Assembly (NCBI GenBank): GCA_902594235.1
Contig: CACJLJ010000002.1
Location: 248,001 to 312,000 of the forward strand
Direction: 5' to 3'
Length of the DNA stretch: 64,000 bases
Source: an uncultured Pelagibacteraceae bacterium
Lineage (GTDB): Bacteria; Pseudomonadota; Alphaproteobacteria; Pelagibacterales; Pelagibacteraceae
Shown here: one piece after another, positions 7,810 through 17,190 of the stretch
Layout of the letters: each line of letters starts with the position of its first letter
Numbering within the stretch: the stretch's first letter is position 1
Notes under the pieces: generated by a model
Seen by the model: only the letters and a program-made list of their open reading frames with translations
What the model was told of the DNA's origin: nothing
The model's database searches: none
Translations under genes and position numbers: made by a program

Positions 7810-10802
7810 GATCTAACTCTCTTTCCTTCATGATCAACATAATGAGAAGAAATTATTTCAACCTCTATAGCAGTATTTTTTAATGGAGATACTGCAAATA
7901 ATTTTTTACCAATCATATTTTTTCCATCTTTTACTATTGCTAAAGAAAATGGATTATTATTTTCTACACTCCAACAAGATGAAGAGACATGTCCTAATTT
8001 TGGATTTGGAAGTTTAGCGTTTTTATCTACAACTAAATGTGAACCCTCTGGTATACTGGATTTTTTATCTGTTGGAACAAGACCAACTATTTTTTGCCTA
8101 TCATTTTTATTAAATGCTTCTTTTTGTAAAGATCTTTTTCCAATAAAATCTTTTTTCTTCGACAGTAAACCTTCTAAAGAAACGTCATAAGGAATAGTTC
8201 TTCCATCAAGTTCAGGTCCAGCTACGTGACCCATTTCAATTCTTAAAGTTGATAATGCTTCAGTTCCATATGGTTGGATATTAAATTCTCTACCTATTTC
8301 GATTATTTTTTCCCACATATAAAGACCGTAATCAGACTCAACATTGACTTCGTATGCAAGCTCTCCTGAAAATGAAATTCTAAATATTCTTGCTTTTATA
8401 CCAAATAAATCTCCTTCTGTATAACCCATAAATGGTAGAGACTCATTAGTTACGTCAAGATTAGGAAATAGTTTTGCTAACACATCTCTTGATTTAGGGC
8501 CTGCGAGTGCAGCTCCAGCCCATTGCTCAGTTGTTGATATCACATTAACATTTAACTCCGGCCAAACAATTTGTAGATAATATTCCAAATGAGACAACAC
8601 ATTCGCTGCCTGTGCAGTGGTCGTTGTCATGTGATAGTGATTTTCTGAAATTCTAGTTGTAGTTCCATCATCCATCACAATTCCATCTTCTCTTAGCATA
8701 ACGCCATATCTTGCTTTACCAATAGGAAGTTTTAGCCATGCATTGGTATAAACTCTATTTAAAAATTCTGCTGCATCTGGTCCTTTAATGTCAATTTTTC
8801 CTAAAGTAGTTACATCACAAATACCTACATGATCTCTAACATTTTTTGCTTCTCTTTTTGAAGCCTCAAATAAAGACTCATTGCCTTGTTTGTAATATCT
8901 TGGTCTTTTCCAAGCACCCGCATCAACAAAAACTGCATTATTTTTTTCATGCCATGTATGCATTGGAGTTTTCCTTGTTGGCATATATTCCATATCAATT
9001 TCCCTACCAACAATTGTACCTATTGTGATTGGAGTAAATGGTGGTCTAAATGTTGTATGACCAACTTGTGGAACAATTTTTTTTTCAACATTTGCAACTA
9101 ATTGAAGGCCATTAAGATTGCTAGTACGACCTTGATCGGTTGCCATTCCTAAAGTTGTATATCTTTTAACATGTTCAATTGATCTATAACCTTCCCGTAA
9201 AGCAACTTCAATATCTGAGACCGCAACATCATTTTGAAAATCTACAAAACGCTTGTAGTTTTTCCCATCAGGTAAAGGAGAGCACCAAAATTTATCATGT
9301 ACACTTTTCTTAGTTTCATTTGAATTTGGAGTTGAGGTTGAAATGTTATTATTAGTTATATTTTTTGAGACTTCAAATCCAGTTTTAAATCCATCCTCTA
9401 AAGTTTTCTTTAATGTAAAAGTTCCATTTGAAGCTCCAACAGAAGTTTCATTTTGTTTTGATTTATCAGGAATAAAAGCATCTATATCATCATTAAACTT
9501 AAGTTTATTGCCTGATTGTGATGCTAGATGAACTGTTGGAGTCCAAAATCCAGATACACATATACAATCACATTCAATAGTTTGAATATTTTCAAATCCT
9601 GTTTTCTCTTTATTCAATTTGCCAATTTGTGCCGATCTAACCTTTTTATATCCGTTTGCAGCAATTACAGCATGACAAAATTTTATTTGAATATTTTGAT
9701 TTTTTGCACTGTCTATTAATTCAGATGATCGTTCCTCTCTTGTATCTAAAATTATAGGTTCAATACCTTGTTTTTTAAACTCTAAGGCAGTTTCATATGC
9801 ACTATCATTATTCGTAAATATTAAAGGTTTTTTACCAACCAAAACTCCATAAACTTTTATATATTCTTTTGCTGCAGCTGATAAAAATACTCCAGGTGTA
9901 TCATTATTTCCAAAGACTATCGGTCTTTCTATTGATCCTGTGGACAACAATACTTCTTTAGCTCTTACATACCATAACCTTTGCCTTGGAGTATATTTAG
10001 GTTTATCATTCAAATGATCCCCTGTTCTTTCAAACATAACCATCATATTATGATCATAGTAACCAAAAACCTGTGATCTATTCTTAACAATCACGTTAGG
10101 CATTTCTTTCAGCTCATTTATAATTTTATCTGCCCAGTCTTTACCTGATAAATTATCTATAGTTACATCATCTGTTAGTAATGACCCGCCAAACCTCGGT
10201 TTATCCTCAGCCAGAATTACTTTTGCTCCATTCTTTGCAGCTGAATAGGCGCTTGATAAACCAGCAGGGCCAGATCCAGTAACAAGTAAATCACAATATT
10301 CATATTTATGTTCATATCTTTCTTTATCTTTCTCCACAGATGCAATACCAAGACCAGCTGCTTTTCTGATAAATGGTTCATAAATTTTATACCAAAAGCT
10401 TTTTGGCCACATAAATGTTTTGTAATAAAAACCAGCAGGAAAAAATCTATTCAAAAAATTATTTATAGCTCCTATGTCAAATTCTACTGAAGGCCAGCAG
10501 TTTTGACTGCTAGCTTCAACACCCTCCACTAATTCAAATTCTGTAGCATTTACATTAGGTTCTGAGTGACCATTTAATTGGATTTGCAATTTTGCGTTTG
10601 GTTCATCTACACCTGCACCAAAGAAACCTCTTGGTCTATGATATTTGAAACTTCTTCCTACTAAGTGAACTCCATTTGCAAGTAAAGCTGAAGCTAAAGT
10701 ATCTCCTTCATATCCGGTATATTTTTTTCCATTAAACTTGAAAATTATTTCTTTGTTTCTATTTATTAAACCTTCATTTTTTATTCGATATGATTGACTC
10801 AT
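7806..10802 (-). CDS. soxA: Sarcosine oxidase alpha subunit family (SoxA/MgdC type)
   Basis: A 998-residue subunit in the normal size range. The N-terminal ferredoxin-like domain includes GYEGDTLASALLANG and RPRGFFGAGVDEPNA, but without the Cys set of Fe-S versions. A dinucleotide-binding domain follows with VTGSGPAGLSSAYSAAKNG near residue 173. The C-terminal aminomethyltransferase (GcvT) domain spans about residues 600-990, with VGICDVTTLGKIDIKGPDA, GVMLREDGIVMDDG and FSGELAYEVN. The complex demethylates sarcosine or a related N-methyl amino acid and passes the carbon to tetrahydrofolate as 5,10-methylene-THF. ATGA overlaps join it to soxD and soxG. In this methylamine-rich locus it may be the N-methylglutamate dehydrogenase C subunit instead. 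Confidence 0.92.
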   Translation of the reverse strand: MSQSYRIKNEGLINRNKEIIFKFNGKKYTGYEGDTLASALLANGVHLVGRSFKYHRPRGFFGAGVDEPNAKLQIQLNGHSEPNVNATEFELVEGVEASSQNCWPSVEFDIGAINNFLNRFFPAGFYYKTFMWPKSFWYKIYEPFIRKAAGLGIASVEKDKERYEHKYEYCDLLVTGSGPAGLSSAYSAAKNGAKVILAEDKPRFGGSLLTDDVTIDNLSGKDWADKIINELKEMPNVIVKNRSQVFGYYDHNMMVMFERTGDHLNDKPKYTPRQRLWYVRAKEVLLSTGSIERPIVFGNNDTPGVFLSAAAKEYIKVYGVLVGKKPLIFTNNDSAYETALEFKKQGIEPIILDTREERSSELIDSAKNQNIQIKFCHAVIAANGYKKVRSAQIGKLNKEKTGFENIQTIECDCICVSGFWTPTVHLASQSGNKLKFNDDIDAFIPDKSKQNETSVGASNGTFTLKKTLEDGFKTGFEVSKNITNNNISTSTPNSNETKKSVHDKFWCSPLPDGKNYKRFVDFQNDVAVSDIEVALREGYRSIEHVKRYTTLGMATDQGRTSNLNGLQLVANVEKKIVPQVGHTTFRPPFTPITIGTIVGREIDMEYMPTRKTPMHTWHEKNNAVFVDAGAWKRPRYYKQGNESLFEASKREAKNVRDHVGICDVTTLGKIDIKGPDAAEFLNRVYTNAWLKLPIGKARYGVMLREDGIVMDDGTTTRISENHYHMTTTTAQAANVLSHLEYYLQIVWPELNVNVISTTEQWAGAALAGPKSRDVLAKLFPNLDVTNESLPFMGYTEGDLFGIKARIFRISFSGELAYEVNVESDYGLYMWEKIIEIGREFNIQPYGTEALSTLRIEMGHVAGPELDGRTIPYDVSLEGLLSKKKDFIGKRSLQKEAFNKNDRQKIVGLVPTDKKSSIPEGSHLVVDKNAKLPNPKLGHVSSSCWSVENNNPFSLAIVKDGKNMIGKKLFAVSPLKNTAIEVEIISSHYVDHEGKRVRS

Positions 10803-11068
10803 TTTATTTCTTCATTCATTTTTGCAGTTTTAAAAATTTCGTGTGTAACTGTATCTCTTTGAACTTTAAACCATTGTCTACAACCCGCAATATGATGCCA
10901 TAACTCAATGTGTTTTCCTCTTGGACTTTTTCTTAAGTAGACAAACTCATTCCATTTTTCATCTGACACTTCTTTATTTAATTCTGGTCTTTTTACTGTT
11001 CCATCTCCACCATAAGCAAATTCTTTTTGAGATCTATCTCCACAGTAGGGACAATTGATATTAAGCAT
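10799..11068 (-). CDS. soxD: Sarcosine oxidase delta subunit family (SoxD/MgdB type), zinc-binding
   Basis: An 89-residue protein with the delta-subunit zinc site: Cys6 and Cys9 in INCPYCGDR, and the WHHIAGCRQW segment supplying a His and Cys63. In characterised sarcosine oxidases the delta subunit binds Zn through three Cys and one His and has no flavin. The stop overlaps the start of soxA (ATGA), and the gene directly follows soxB. The order beta-delta-alpha-gamma is the standard operon order. Confidence 0.93.
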   Translation of the reverse strand: MLNINCPYCGDRSQKEFAYGGDGTVKRPELNKEVSDEKWNEFVYLRKSPRGKHIELWHHIAGCRQWFKVQRDTVTHEIFKTAKMNEEIK

Positions 11069-12325
11069 TTACGAAATCCAAGTTTTTGTTCCAAGTCCCT
11101 TTTCGTCCAACAAATATCCTTTTGAAAATCTATTTAAACTGAAACCCTCATTTAATTCATGTACTCTATCTTGAGCAATAGTGTGAGCAAAAGTCCATCC
11201 CGATGATGGTACAGATTTAAATCCTCCATAACACCAACCACAATTTAAATATAGTCCATCAATATGAGTTTTATCAATTATTGGTGATCCATCCATAGAC
11301 ATATCCATGATGCCTCCCCATGTTCTAAGCATTTTCAATCTACTTAAAAAAGGGAACAATGCTATACCACCAGTTAATACATGTTGAATAGTTGGTAAAT
11401 TTCCTTTTTGAGCATAACTGTTATACCCATCTAAATCTCCACCCATTACCATTTCGCCTTTGTCTGATTGGCTTATATAAAAATGTCCTGCTCCAAAAGT
11501 TACTACTCCATCTAAGACAGGTTTTACTGGTTCAGAAACACACGCCTGTAAAAGATGTGTCTCGATTGGCAATGTTATATTTAATTTTTCCGCTAAAACA
11601 TTTGTACTGCCGGCTACACAAAGACCAATTTTTTTTGTTTTAATATCGCCTCTTGAAGTTCTAACTCCTTGAATTTTTCCACCTGAAACATCAAACCCGG
11701 TAACTTCACAATTTTGAATTATGTCTACACCCATTGAATCAGCTTGCCGGGCATATCCCCATGCAACAGCATCATGTCTTGCAGTACCAGCACTCGGTTG
11801 AGCTAATCCGCCAAAAATTGGATATCTTACATCCTCAGAAAAATCTGCCATAGGAATAATTTTTTTTATTTCTTCCCTGTCAAGTAAAACAGCATCAATA
11901 CCATTTAATCTCATAGAATTACCTCTACGAGCATATGCATTCATTTGTGCATCCGAATGAGCTAAATTTATTATTCCTCTTGGTGAAAACATGACATTAA
12001 AATTTAATTCTTGACTCATGTTTCTCCATAAATTCATTCCAAACTCATTAAATCTTGCATTATCATCGTACATAAAATTTGACCTGATGATTGTTGTATT
12101 TCTTCCAATATTTCCTCCACCAATCCATCCTTTTTCAATTATAGCTACATTTGTAATTTTGTGTTCTTTTGCCAAATAATAAGCTGTTGCTAAGCCATGA
12201 CCTCCACCGCCAATTATAACAACATCATATTCTTTCTTTGGAGATGGGTCTTTCCAGGCCAAATCCCATTTTTCATGATTAGAAAAAGCGTTCTTAATTA
12301 GGCTAAATATTGAGTATTTTTGCAT
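11069..12325 (-). CDS. soxB: Sarcosine oxidase beta subunit family (SoxB/MgdA type), FAD-dependent oxidoreductase
   Basis: The 418-residue protein is the DAO-family flavoprotein of the heterotetramer and carries the amine-oxidising site. The FAD-binding motif DVVIIGGGGHGLATAYYLA is near residue 33, followed by EKGWIGGGNIGRNTTIIRSNF, characteristic of SoxB. The C-terminal FAD segment is LNCGWCYGGFKSVPSSGW near residue 365. It is the first gene of the minus-strand operon and faces fhs across a 124-base divergent gap. It could oxidise sarcosine, N-methylglutamate or a related secondary amine. The family is certain; the exact substrate is not. Confidence 0.92.
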   Translation of the reverse strand: MQKYSIFSLIKNAFSNHEKWDLAWKDPSPKKEYDVVIIGGGGHGLATAYYLAKEHKITNVAIIEKGWIGGGNIGRNTTIIRSNFMYDDNARFNEFGMNLWRNMSQELNFNVMFSPRGIINLAHSDAQMNAYARRGNSMRLNGIDAVLLDREEIKKIIPMADFSEDVRYPIFGGLAQPSAGTARHDAVAWGYARQADSMGVDIIQNCEVTGFDVSGGKIQGVRTSRGDIKTKKIGLCVAGSTNVLAEKLNITLPIETHLLQACVSEPVKPVLDGVVTFGAGHFYISQSDKGEMVMGGDLDGYNSYAQKGNLPTIQHVLTGGIALFPFLSRLKMLRTWGGIMDMSMDGSPIIDKTHIDGLYLNCGWCYGGFKSVPSSGWTFAHTIAQDRVHELNEGFSLNRFSKGYLLDEKGLGTKTWIS

Positions 12326-12449
12326 TCTAGAATTTTATAATAATGAATATAAATAGTTCATATTTTTTTTATATATAATTTTTAGATATTTCCAAAGGCT
12401 CTAAAAAGAGATACTAATCGACGGAATTTAATATTTTAGAGAGATTTAA

Positions 12450-14135
12450 ATGAGTGACGTAAAATCGGACATACAAATAGCTAGAGAGGCTAAAATGCAA
12501 CCGATTAAAGATATTTTAGCAAAAATTAATGTCCCAGATGAAAGCTCGGCTTTCAGTCCAATGGGGCGTCATATAGCAAAAATAAACTTAGAATATTTAG
12601 ACGGTCTTAAAAATAAGAAAGACGGAAAACTGATTTTGGTTACTGCAATAACACCAACTCCAGCGGGTGAAGGAAAAACTACCACATCAGTTGGTCTTAA
12701 TGATGGCTTAAATAAAATTGGGAAAAAATCTATAGTATGTTTAAGAGAACCTAGTCTTGGGCCATCGTTTGGAATGAAAGGTGGTGCAGCAGGTGGAGGT
12801 TATGCTCAAGTTGTTCCAATGGAACAAATTAATTTACATTTCACTGGTGATTTTCATGCAATAACTTCTGCTCATAATTTGCTTTCATCATTAATTGATA
12901 ATCACATTTATTGGGGGAATAAATTAAACATAGATGTTCGAAGGGTAGTTTGGAAAAGAGTAATGGATATGAATGATAGATCTTTAAGATCTATTGTTGT
13001 TGATTTAGGCGGTGTAGCTAATGGTTATCCAAGACAAGATGGTTTTGATATTACAGTCGCCTCTGAGATAATGGCTATTTTTTGTTTAGCTACTGATTTA
13101 AAGGATTTAGAAAATAGAATTGGGAATATTACAATCGCTTATACTCGAGATAAAAAATCAATTTATGCAAAAGACTTAAATGCACAAGGTCCAATGACTG
13201 TCCTTTTAAAAGAAGCTATTAGGCCTAATGTTACTCAAACCCTAGAAAACAATCCAGCTATTATTCATGGAGGACCTTTTGCAAATATCGCTCATGGATG
13301 TAATTCAGTTATAGCTACAAAAGCAGGCTTAAAGTTATCAGATTATGTTGTTACAGAAGCTGGGTTTGGTGCTGATCTTGGTGCAGAAAAATTTTTGGAT
13401 ATTAAATGTAGAAAATCTGAAATTAAACCAGATTGTGTAGTAATTGTTGCAACAATAAGAGCTCTTAAAATGCATGGTGGAGTAGCAAAAGAAGAATTAA
13501 AAAAAGAAAATATCAGTGCTTTAAAAAAAGGATTGGTGAATTTAGAAAGACATATAAATAATACAAGAAAATTTGGTCTTCCAGTAACGATAGCAGTAAA
13601 TCATTTTATAACAGACTCAGAAAAAGAAATGAGCGCTCTACTAGATTTTTGTAAAACTCAAGGCGTGAAAGCTTCTAAATGCACTCATTGGTCTAATGGA
13701 GGAGAGGGAGCAAAAGAATTAGCTAATAATGTTGTTGAAATTTGTGAACAAACTAAAAATACTTTTAAATATTTATACGAAGACAAATTACCATTATTTA
13801 AAAAAATAGAAAAAATAGCTCAAGAAATTTACCATGCAAGTGAAGTGGTAGCTGATACAAAAATAAGACAACAATTAAAAGATTTTGAGGAAAAAGGTTA
13901 TGGCAATCTTCCAGTTTGTATTGCGAAAACTCAATATAGTTTTTCAACTGATCCAAATCTAAAAGGCGCACCTACAGGACATGTTCTTCCTGTAAGAGAA
14001 GTTAGATTATCTTCAGGAGCTGAATTTATTGTTGTTGTTTGTGGAGAAATAATGACTATGCCTGGATTGCCTAGAGTGCCAGCTGCAGATTCTATTAAAT
14101 TGAATGATAAAGGTGAAATTGAAGGTCTATTCTAA
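12450..14135 (+). CDS. fhs: Formate-tetrahydrofolate ligase
   Basis: A monofunctional enzyme of 561 residues (typical about 555) with the ATP-binding P-loop [11 protein letters not shown] near residue 70, plus [21 protein letters not shown] and [14 protein letters not shown], all hallmarks of Fhs. It interconverts formate + THF + ATP and 10-formyl-THF + ADP. In methylotrophic oxidation schemes for SAR11 it is thought to run towards formate and ATP. The divergent neighbour is a folate-coupled oxidase, so shared C1 metabolism is likely. The SD-like AGAGAGA precedes the ATG. The gene ends one base from the convergent gpsA-like gene. Confidence 0.97.
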   Translation: MSDVKSDIQIAREAKMQPIKDILAKINVPDESSAFSPMGRHIAKINLEYLDGLKNKKDGKLILVTAITPTPAGEGKTTTSVGLNDGLNKIGKKSIVCLREPSLGPSFGMKGGAAGGGYAQVVPMEQINLHFTGDFHAITSAHNLLSSLIDNHIYWGNKLNIDVRRVVWKRVMDMNDRSLRSIVVDLGGVANGYPRQDGFDITVASEIMAIFCLATDLKDLENRIGNITIAYTRDKKSIYAKDLNAQGPMTVLLKEAIRPNVTQTLENNPAIIHGGPFANIAHGCNSVIATKAGLKLSDYVVTEAGFGADLGAEKFLDIKCRKSEIKPDCVVIVATIRALKMHGGVAKEELKKENISALKKGLVNLERHINNTRKFGLPVTIAVNHFITDSEKEMSALLDFCKTQGVKASKCTHWSNGGEGAKELANNVVEICEQTKNTFKYLYEDKLPLFKKIEKIAQEIYHASEVVADTKIRQQLKDFEEKGYGNLPVCIAKTQYSFSTDPNLKGAPTGHVLPVREVRLSSGAEFIVVVCGEIMTMPGLPRVPAADSIKLNDKGEIEGLF

Positions 14136-14136
14136 A

Positions 14137-15165
14137 TTACCAGTTAATTTCTAATTTCTTATTACTACAAATACAATCTACAACACTTAATAATAAGGGG
14201 AACTCCTCTTTTTTAAATTCTTTTAAAATTTTTGAACCAATAGCAAAAGCAAGATCTGCTCCTTCAACAGTAACATCTTTCATAAATTTTTCTTTTGCAT
14301 CTTTAAAAAGGTGTCCTTGGCCCAAATAATATCCCATCTTACTATTTCTTCCACCAGCAGAGCTTACATATAAATCTCCTAGTCCCGCCAACCCATATGC
14401 TGTTTCTGGTTTGCCACTCAATTTTTTTGTTAAATTTTTCATCTCTGAAACTGCTTTATAGGCTAAAGAGGCAGCAGTATTTAAATAATATTTATTTTTA
14501 ATCTCATTACTCTGAGATTTGCTGCTTAAGCCCTCTGAGGCCCCTATTAACATAGAGTAAATGTTTTTTGTAGCTGCACAAACCTCAACTCCTATTAAAT
14601 CATCTGAATATTCTGTAGAATAATAATTAGTAGAAATTATTTTACCAATTTCGCTAACAATATTGATATCTTCATTAGCAAGAACAACGCTACTGTTTAT
14701 TCTATTTGCCAAACCGTTTGCTAGGCAAGGTCCCCCTACTGCAGAAATTTTTGAGTTATTAATACCTTTTTTAATTAAAATTTTCTTTAATTTTTCAGCT
14801 AAAGTTTCAAATCTATTTTCAATTATAGTTAAACCTTTTGTTAATAGAAGTATATTAGTGTTATTATTATAAAATTTTGATATTTCATCTCCAATCCAAT
14901 CAATACCTTTGGAGCTTACGCCAATAACTAATAAATCGATTTTCTTGTTTATTTCTTTTTCAAATTCTGAGAATTTAATTACTTTGACTTCTTTTGGCAG
15001 TTGGCATTTTAATATAGGATGAAAATTGTTTAATTTATTAATTTCATTTATTAAATCGTCTTCTAAAAAAGAACCAACTAAAAATACTTCGTGAGAATTA
15101 TCAGCACATGGAACAGAAAAAGCTGAACCCATTGCACCTGCTCCGATAATCACTATTTTTTTCAT
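14137..15165 (-). CDS. gpsA: NAD(P)-dependent glycerol-3-phosphate dehydrogenase (GpsA family)
   Basis: The 342-residue protein has the N-terminal NAD-binding motif IIGAGAMGSAFSVPCA (residues 5-20), LLTKGL near 108, the VGGPCLANGLANR loop and the catalytic-lysine region CAATKNIYSMLIGASEGL near 210. The C-terminal domain includes GLAGLGDLYVSSAGGRNSKMG. This enzyme interconverts glycerol-3-phosphate and dihydroxyacetone phosphate. It is the last gene of the glycerol uptake operon, so here it may oxidise G3P formed by GlpK in place of the usual GlpD. Divergent details (VGGPC instead of the common SGPSFA) suggest a specialised paralogue. The cytosolic location and family are firm; the direction is inferred. 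Confidence 0.85.
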   Translation of the reverse strand: MKKIVIIGAGAMGSAFSVPCADNSHEVFLVGSFLEDDLINEINKLNNFHPILKCQLPKEVKVIKFSEFEKEINKKIDLLVIGVSSKGIDWIGDEISKFYNNNTNILLLTKGLTIIENRFETLAEKLKKILIKKGINNSKISAVGGPCLANGLANRINSSVVLANEDINIVSEIGKIISTNYYSTEYSDDLIGVEVCAATKNIYSMLIGASEGLSSKSQSNEIKNKYYLNTAASLAYKAVSEMKNLTKKLSGKPETAYGLAGLGDLYVSSAGGRNSKMGYYLGQGHLFKDAKEKFMKDVTVEGADLAFAIGSKILKEFKKEEFPLLLSVVDCICSNKKLEINW

Positions 15166-15170
15166 ATTAT

Positions 15171-15530
15171 TTAAACAAACCTAAAAACAAAAATTGCAAA
15201 AATAAAAGAAATTATTGTTGCAATCCACAACATTGGACCGATAAGTCCTAGCCATCCTAAATGAATATAAGCAGAACTTAACAATGATATGAACAATCTA
15301 TCTCCTCTTGTCGTATCTAATCCTAAAATACCTTTCCTTGGACTACCTCCAGGCTTTTTCTTCTCCCAAATAATCATGACTACAAAACAAAGAACAATAA
15401 ACAAAAAAAATGCTGCAGTTTGCCATGTCCATGCCATCCAAGTAATAAATTCAAAGTCAAAAAATCCTTTTTCTTGTGATTTGGCAACAGAATCCCAAGA
15501 GTTTGCAGCATATGAATTAGTAAATATCAT
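15171..15530 (-). CDS. Small membrane protein of the glycerol ABC transporter operon (DUF2160 type)
   Basis: A 119-residue protein with three likely membrane spans: MAWTWQTAAFFLFIVLCFVV, a central segment (SAYIHLGWLGLIGPMLWIA) and a C-terminal IATIISFIFAIFVFRF. KKPGGSPRKGILGLDTTRGDR is the inter-helix loop. Small proteins of this type accompany glycerol ABC transporters in alphaproteobacteria (DUF2160, from memory). Their role is unknown; they may be accessory subunits. It overlaps the upstream permease gene by four bases (ATGA) and precedes the gpsA-like gene by five bases. Confidence 0.82.
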   Translation of the reverse strand: MIFTNSYAANSWDSVAKSQEKGFFDFEFITWMAWTWQTAAFFLFIVLCFVVMIIWEKKKPGGSPRKGILGLDTTRGDRLFISLLSSAYIHLGWLGLIGPMLWIATIISFIFAIFVFRFV

Positions 15531-16327
15531 ACTCTTCCTAACGCAAAGCCTTTCGCAATATAATTTCTTACAAAATAAATAACTATCGCACCAGGCACAA
15601 TAGTTAAACTTCCAGCAGCTGCTAACAATCCTAATTCATAACCTGAGGTACTTGCAGTTCGTGTCATTGTAGCTGCAATAGGTTTTGCAGCTACAGCTGT
15701 TAAAGTTTTTGCAAGTAATAATTCTACCCACGAAAACATAAAACAGAAAAACATAGTAATTCCTATTCCAGCAGTTATTGTTGGGATAAAAATTTTGAAA
15801 AAAAACTTCCAAAACGAGTAACCATCTACATAAGCAGTCTCGTCTAATTCTTTTGGCACTGAAGACATGAATCCTTCTAAAATCCAAACAGCTAAAGGTA
15901 TATTGAATAAGCAATGTGAGAGAGCTACAGCTACATGCGTATCAAATAAATTTACTGATGAATAAAACTGAAAAAATGGTAATGCAAACACTGCGGGAGG
16001 TGCCATCCTATTAGTTAAAAGCCAGAAAAATAGATGTTTATCTCCTAAAAATTTGTACCTTGAAAAAGCGTACGCAGCTGGAAGTGCAGCTGCAACCGAT
16101 ATAAATGTATTTAAAACAACATAATATATTGAATTAAGATATCCTGTGTACCAAGTACTATCAGTAAAAATTTTCTTGTAATTATCCAAAGTGAATTCTT
16201 GTGGCCACAATGTATAAGTATTTATAATTTCAGTTGTAGTTTTGAATGACATATTTAATAACCAATAAATTGGTAACATTAAAAAAATTATATAAATTGT
16301 AGGTACTAACCACTTTAATTTTTTCAT
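15527..16327 (-). CDS. glpQ: Glycerol-type ABC transporter permease, GlpQ-like
   Basis: A 266-residue inner-membrane permease of the carbohydrate MalG/UgpE class with six hydrophobic spans. The cytoplasmic EAA loop that contacts the ATPases reads ELDETAYVDGYSFWKFFFKIFIP near residue 160. The C-terminus is FALGRV. It overlaps glpP and the DUF2160-type gene by four bases each, consistent with coupled synthesis of the channel. Assignment to glycerol rests on operon content (glpK and the paired ATPases). The gene order glpSTPQ matches Rhizobium-type glycerol operons. Confidence 0.9.
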   Translation of the reverse strand: MKKLKWLVPTIYIIFLMLPIYWLLNMSFKTTTEIINTYTLWPQEFTLDNYKKIFTDSTWYTGYLNSIYYVVLNTFISVAAALPAAYAFSRYKFLGDKHLFFWLLTNRMAPPAVFALPFFQFYSSVNLFDTHVAVALSHCLFNIPLAVWILEGFMSSVPKELDETAYVDGYSFWKFFFKIFIPTITAGIGITMFFCFMFSWVELLLAKTLTAVAAKPIAATMTRTASTSGYELGLLAAAGSLTIVPGAIVIYFVRNYIAKGFALGRV

Positions 16328-17190
16328 GATTTACTCTCATTTCTCATCATTAGATTATAAAAAACCCAACAAACAGTTAATACTATAAAAAAATAAATTA
16401 AAGACATTGCAGCAGCAGGTCCCAAATCAAACTGTCCCAATGCCATTTTAACTAAATCGATAGATAAAAAAGCTGTTGCGTTTCCTGGCCCACCACCAGT
16501 TAAAACAAAAGGCTCAGTATAAATCATGAAGCTATCCATGAATCTTAGTAAAATTGCAATAGTTAAAACTTTTTTCATTTTAGGAAGTTCAATATGTCTA
16601 AATACTGCCCACCTTGTTGCACCATCAATTTCTGCTGCTTGATAATAAGCAGGTTGAATTGATCTTAGTCCTGCATATGACAATAAAACTACTAATGAAG
16701 TCCAGTGCCAAACATCCATTAATATTGTTGTGAACCATGCATCTCCACTTTGTTGTGTAAAATTATAATCGAACCCCATTGCATTTAATGAATGACCAAG
16801 AAAACCAATATCTGGAAGAGCAAAAATATTCCACATTGCTCCTACTACATTCCATGGAATTAAGAGTGGCATAGACATCAATACCAAACAAATTGGAACA
16901 CCAATTCCTTCTTTTGGCATGTTAAGAGCAATAAAAATTCCAAGAGGTATCTGTATGACTAAAATTATTAATGTAAATAGTACTTGTCGTCCAAGTGCTG
17001 CATGAAATCTTTCAGAAACTAATATTTGCTTAAACCATCTTGTTCCTTCCCACATGAATTGATTATTTCCAAAAGTTTCTTGAAATGCATAATTAACAAC
17101 TGTCATAAGAGGAATAATTGCATTAAATGCAACTAAAACAAAAACAGGTATTACAAAAAACCAGGCCTTTTGATTTACAGTTTTATTCAT
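16324..17190 (-). CDS. glpP: Glycerol-type ABC transporter permease, GlpP-like
   Basis: A 288-residue MalF/UgpA-class permease with six membrane spans. The first is FFVIPVFVLVAFNAIIPLM, and the EAA loop is YYQAAEIDGATRWAVFRHIELP near residue 180, followed by a typical FVLTGGGPGNAT periplasmic loop. It pairs with GlpQ to form the translocation path. It overlaps glpT and glpQ by four bases each. The substrate is inferred from the operon. Confidence 0.9.
   Translation of the reverse strand: MNKTVNQKAWFFVIPVFVLVAFNAIIPLMTVVNYAFQETFGNNQFMWEGTRWFKQILVSERFHAALGRQVLFTLIILVIQIPLGIFIALNMPKEGIGVPICLVLMSMPLLIPWNVVGAMWNIFALPDIGFLGHSLNAMGFDYNFTQQSGDAWFTTILMDVWHWTSLVVLLSYAGLRSIQPAYYQAAEIDGATRWAVFRHIELPKMKKVLTIAILLRFMDSFMIYTEPFVLTGGGPGNATAFLSIDLVKMALGQFDLGPAAAMSLIYFFIVLTVCWVFYNLMMRNESKS

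Noticed and set aside
12326-12449. Possible glycine, SAM or folate riboswitch in the soxB-fhs gap
   Set aside because: I saw no conserved stem set or known core sequence. The gap is AT-rich with a small imperfect repeat (ATGAA...TTCAT) that is easily accidental.
15636-15914. Extra minus-strand frame inside the glpQ permease gene
   Set aside because: It is a second frame of the same strand within a well-supported permease, with Asn/Cys/Tyr-rich translation typical of out-of-frame reading.
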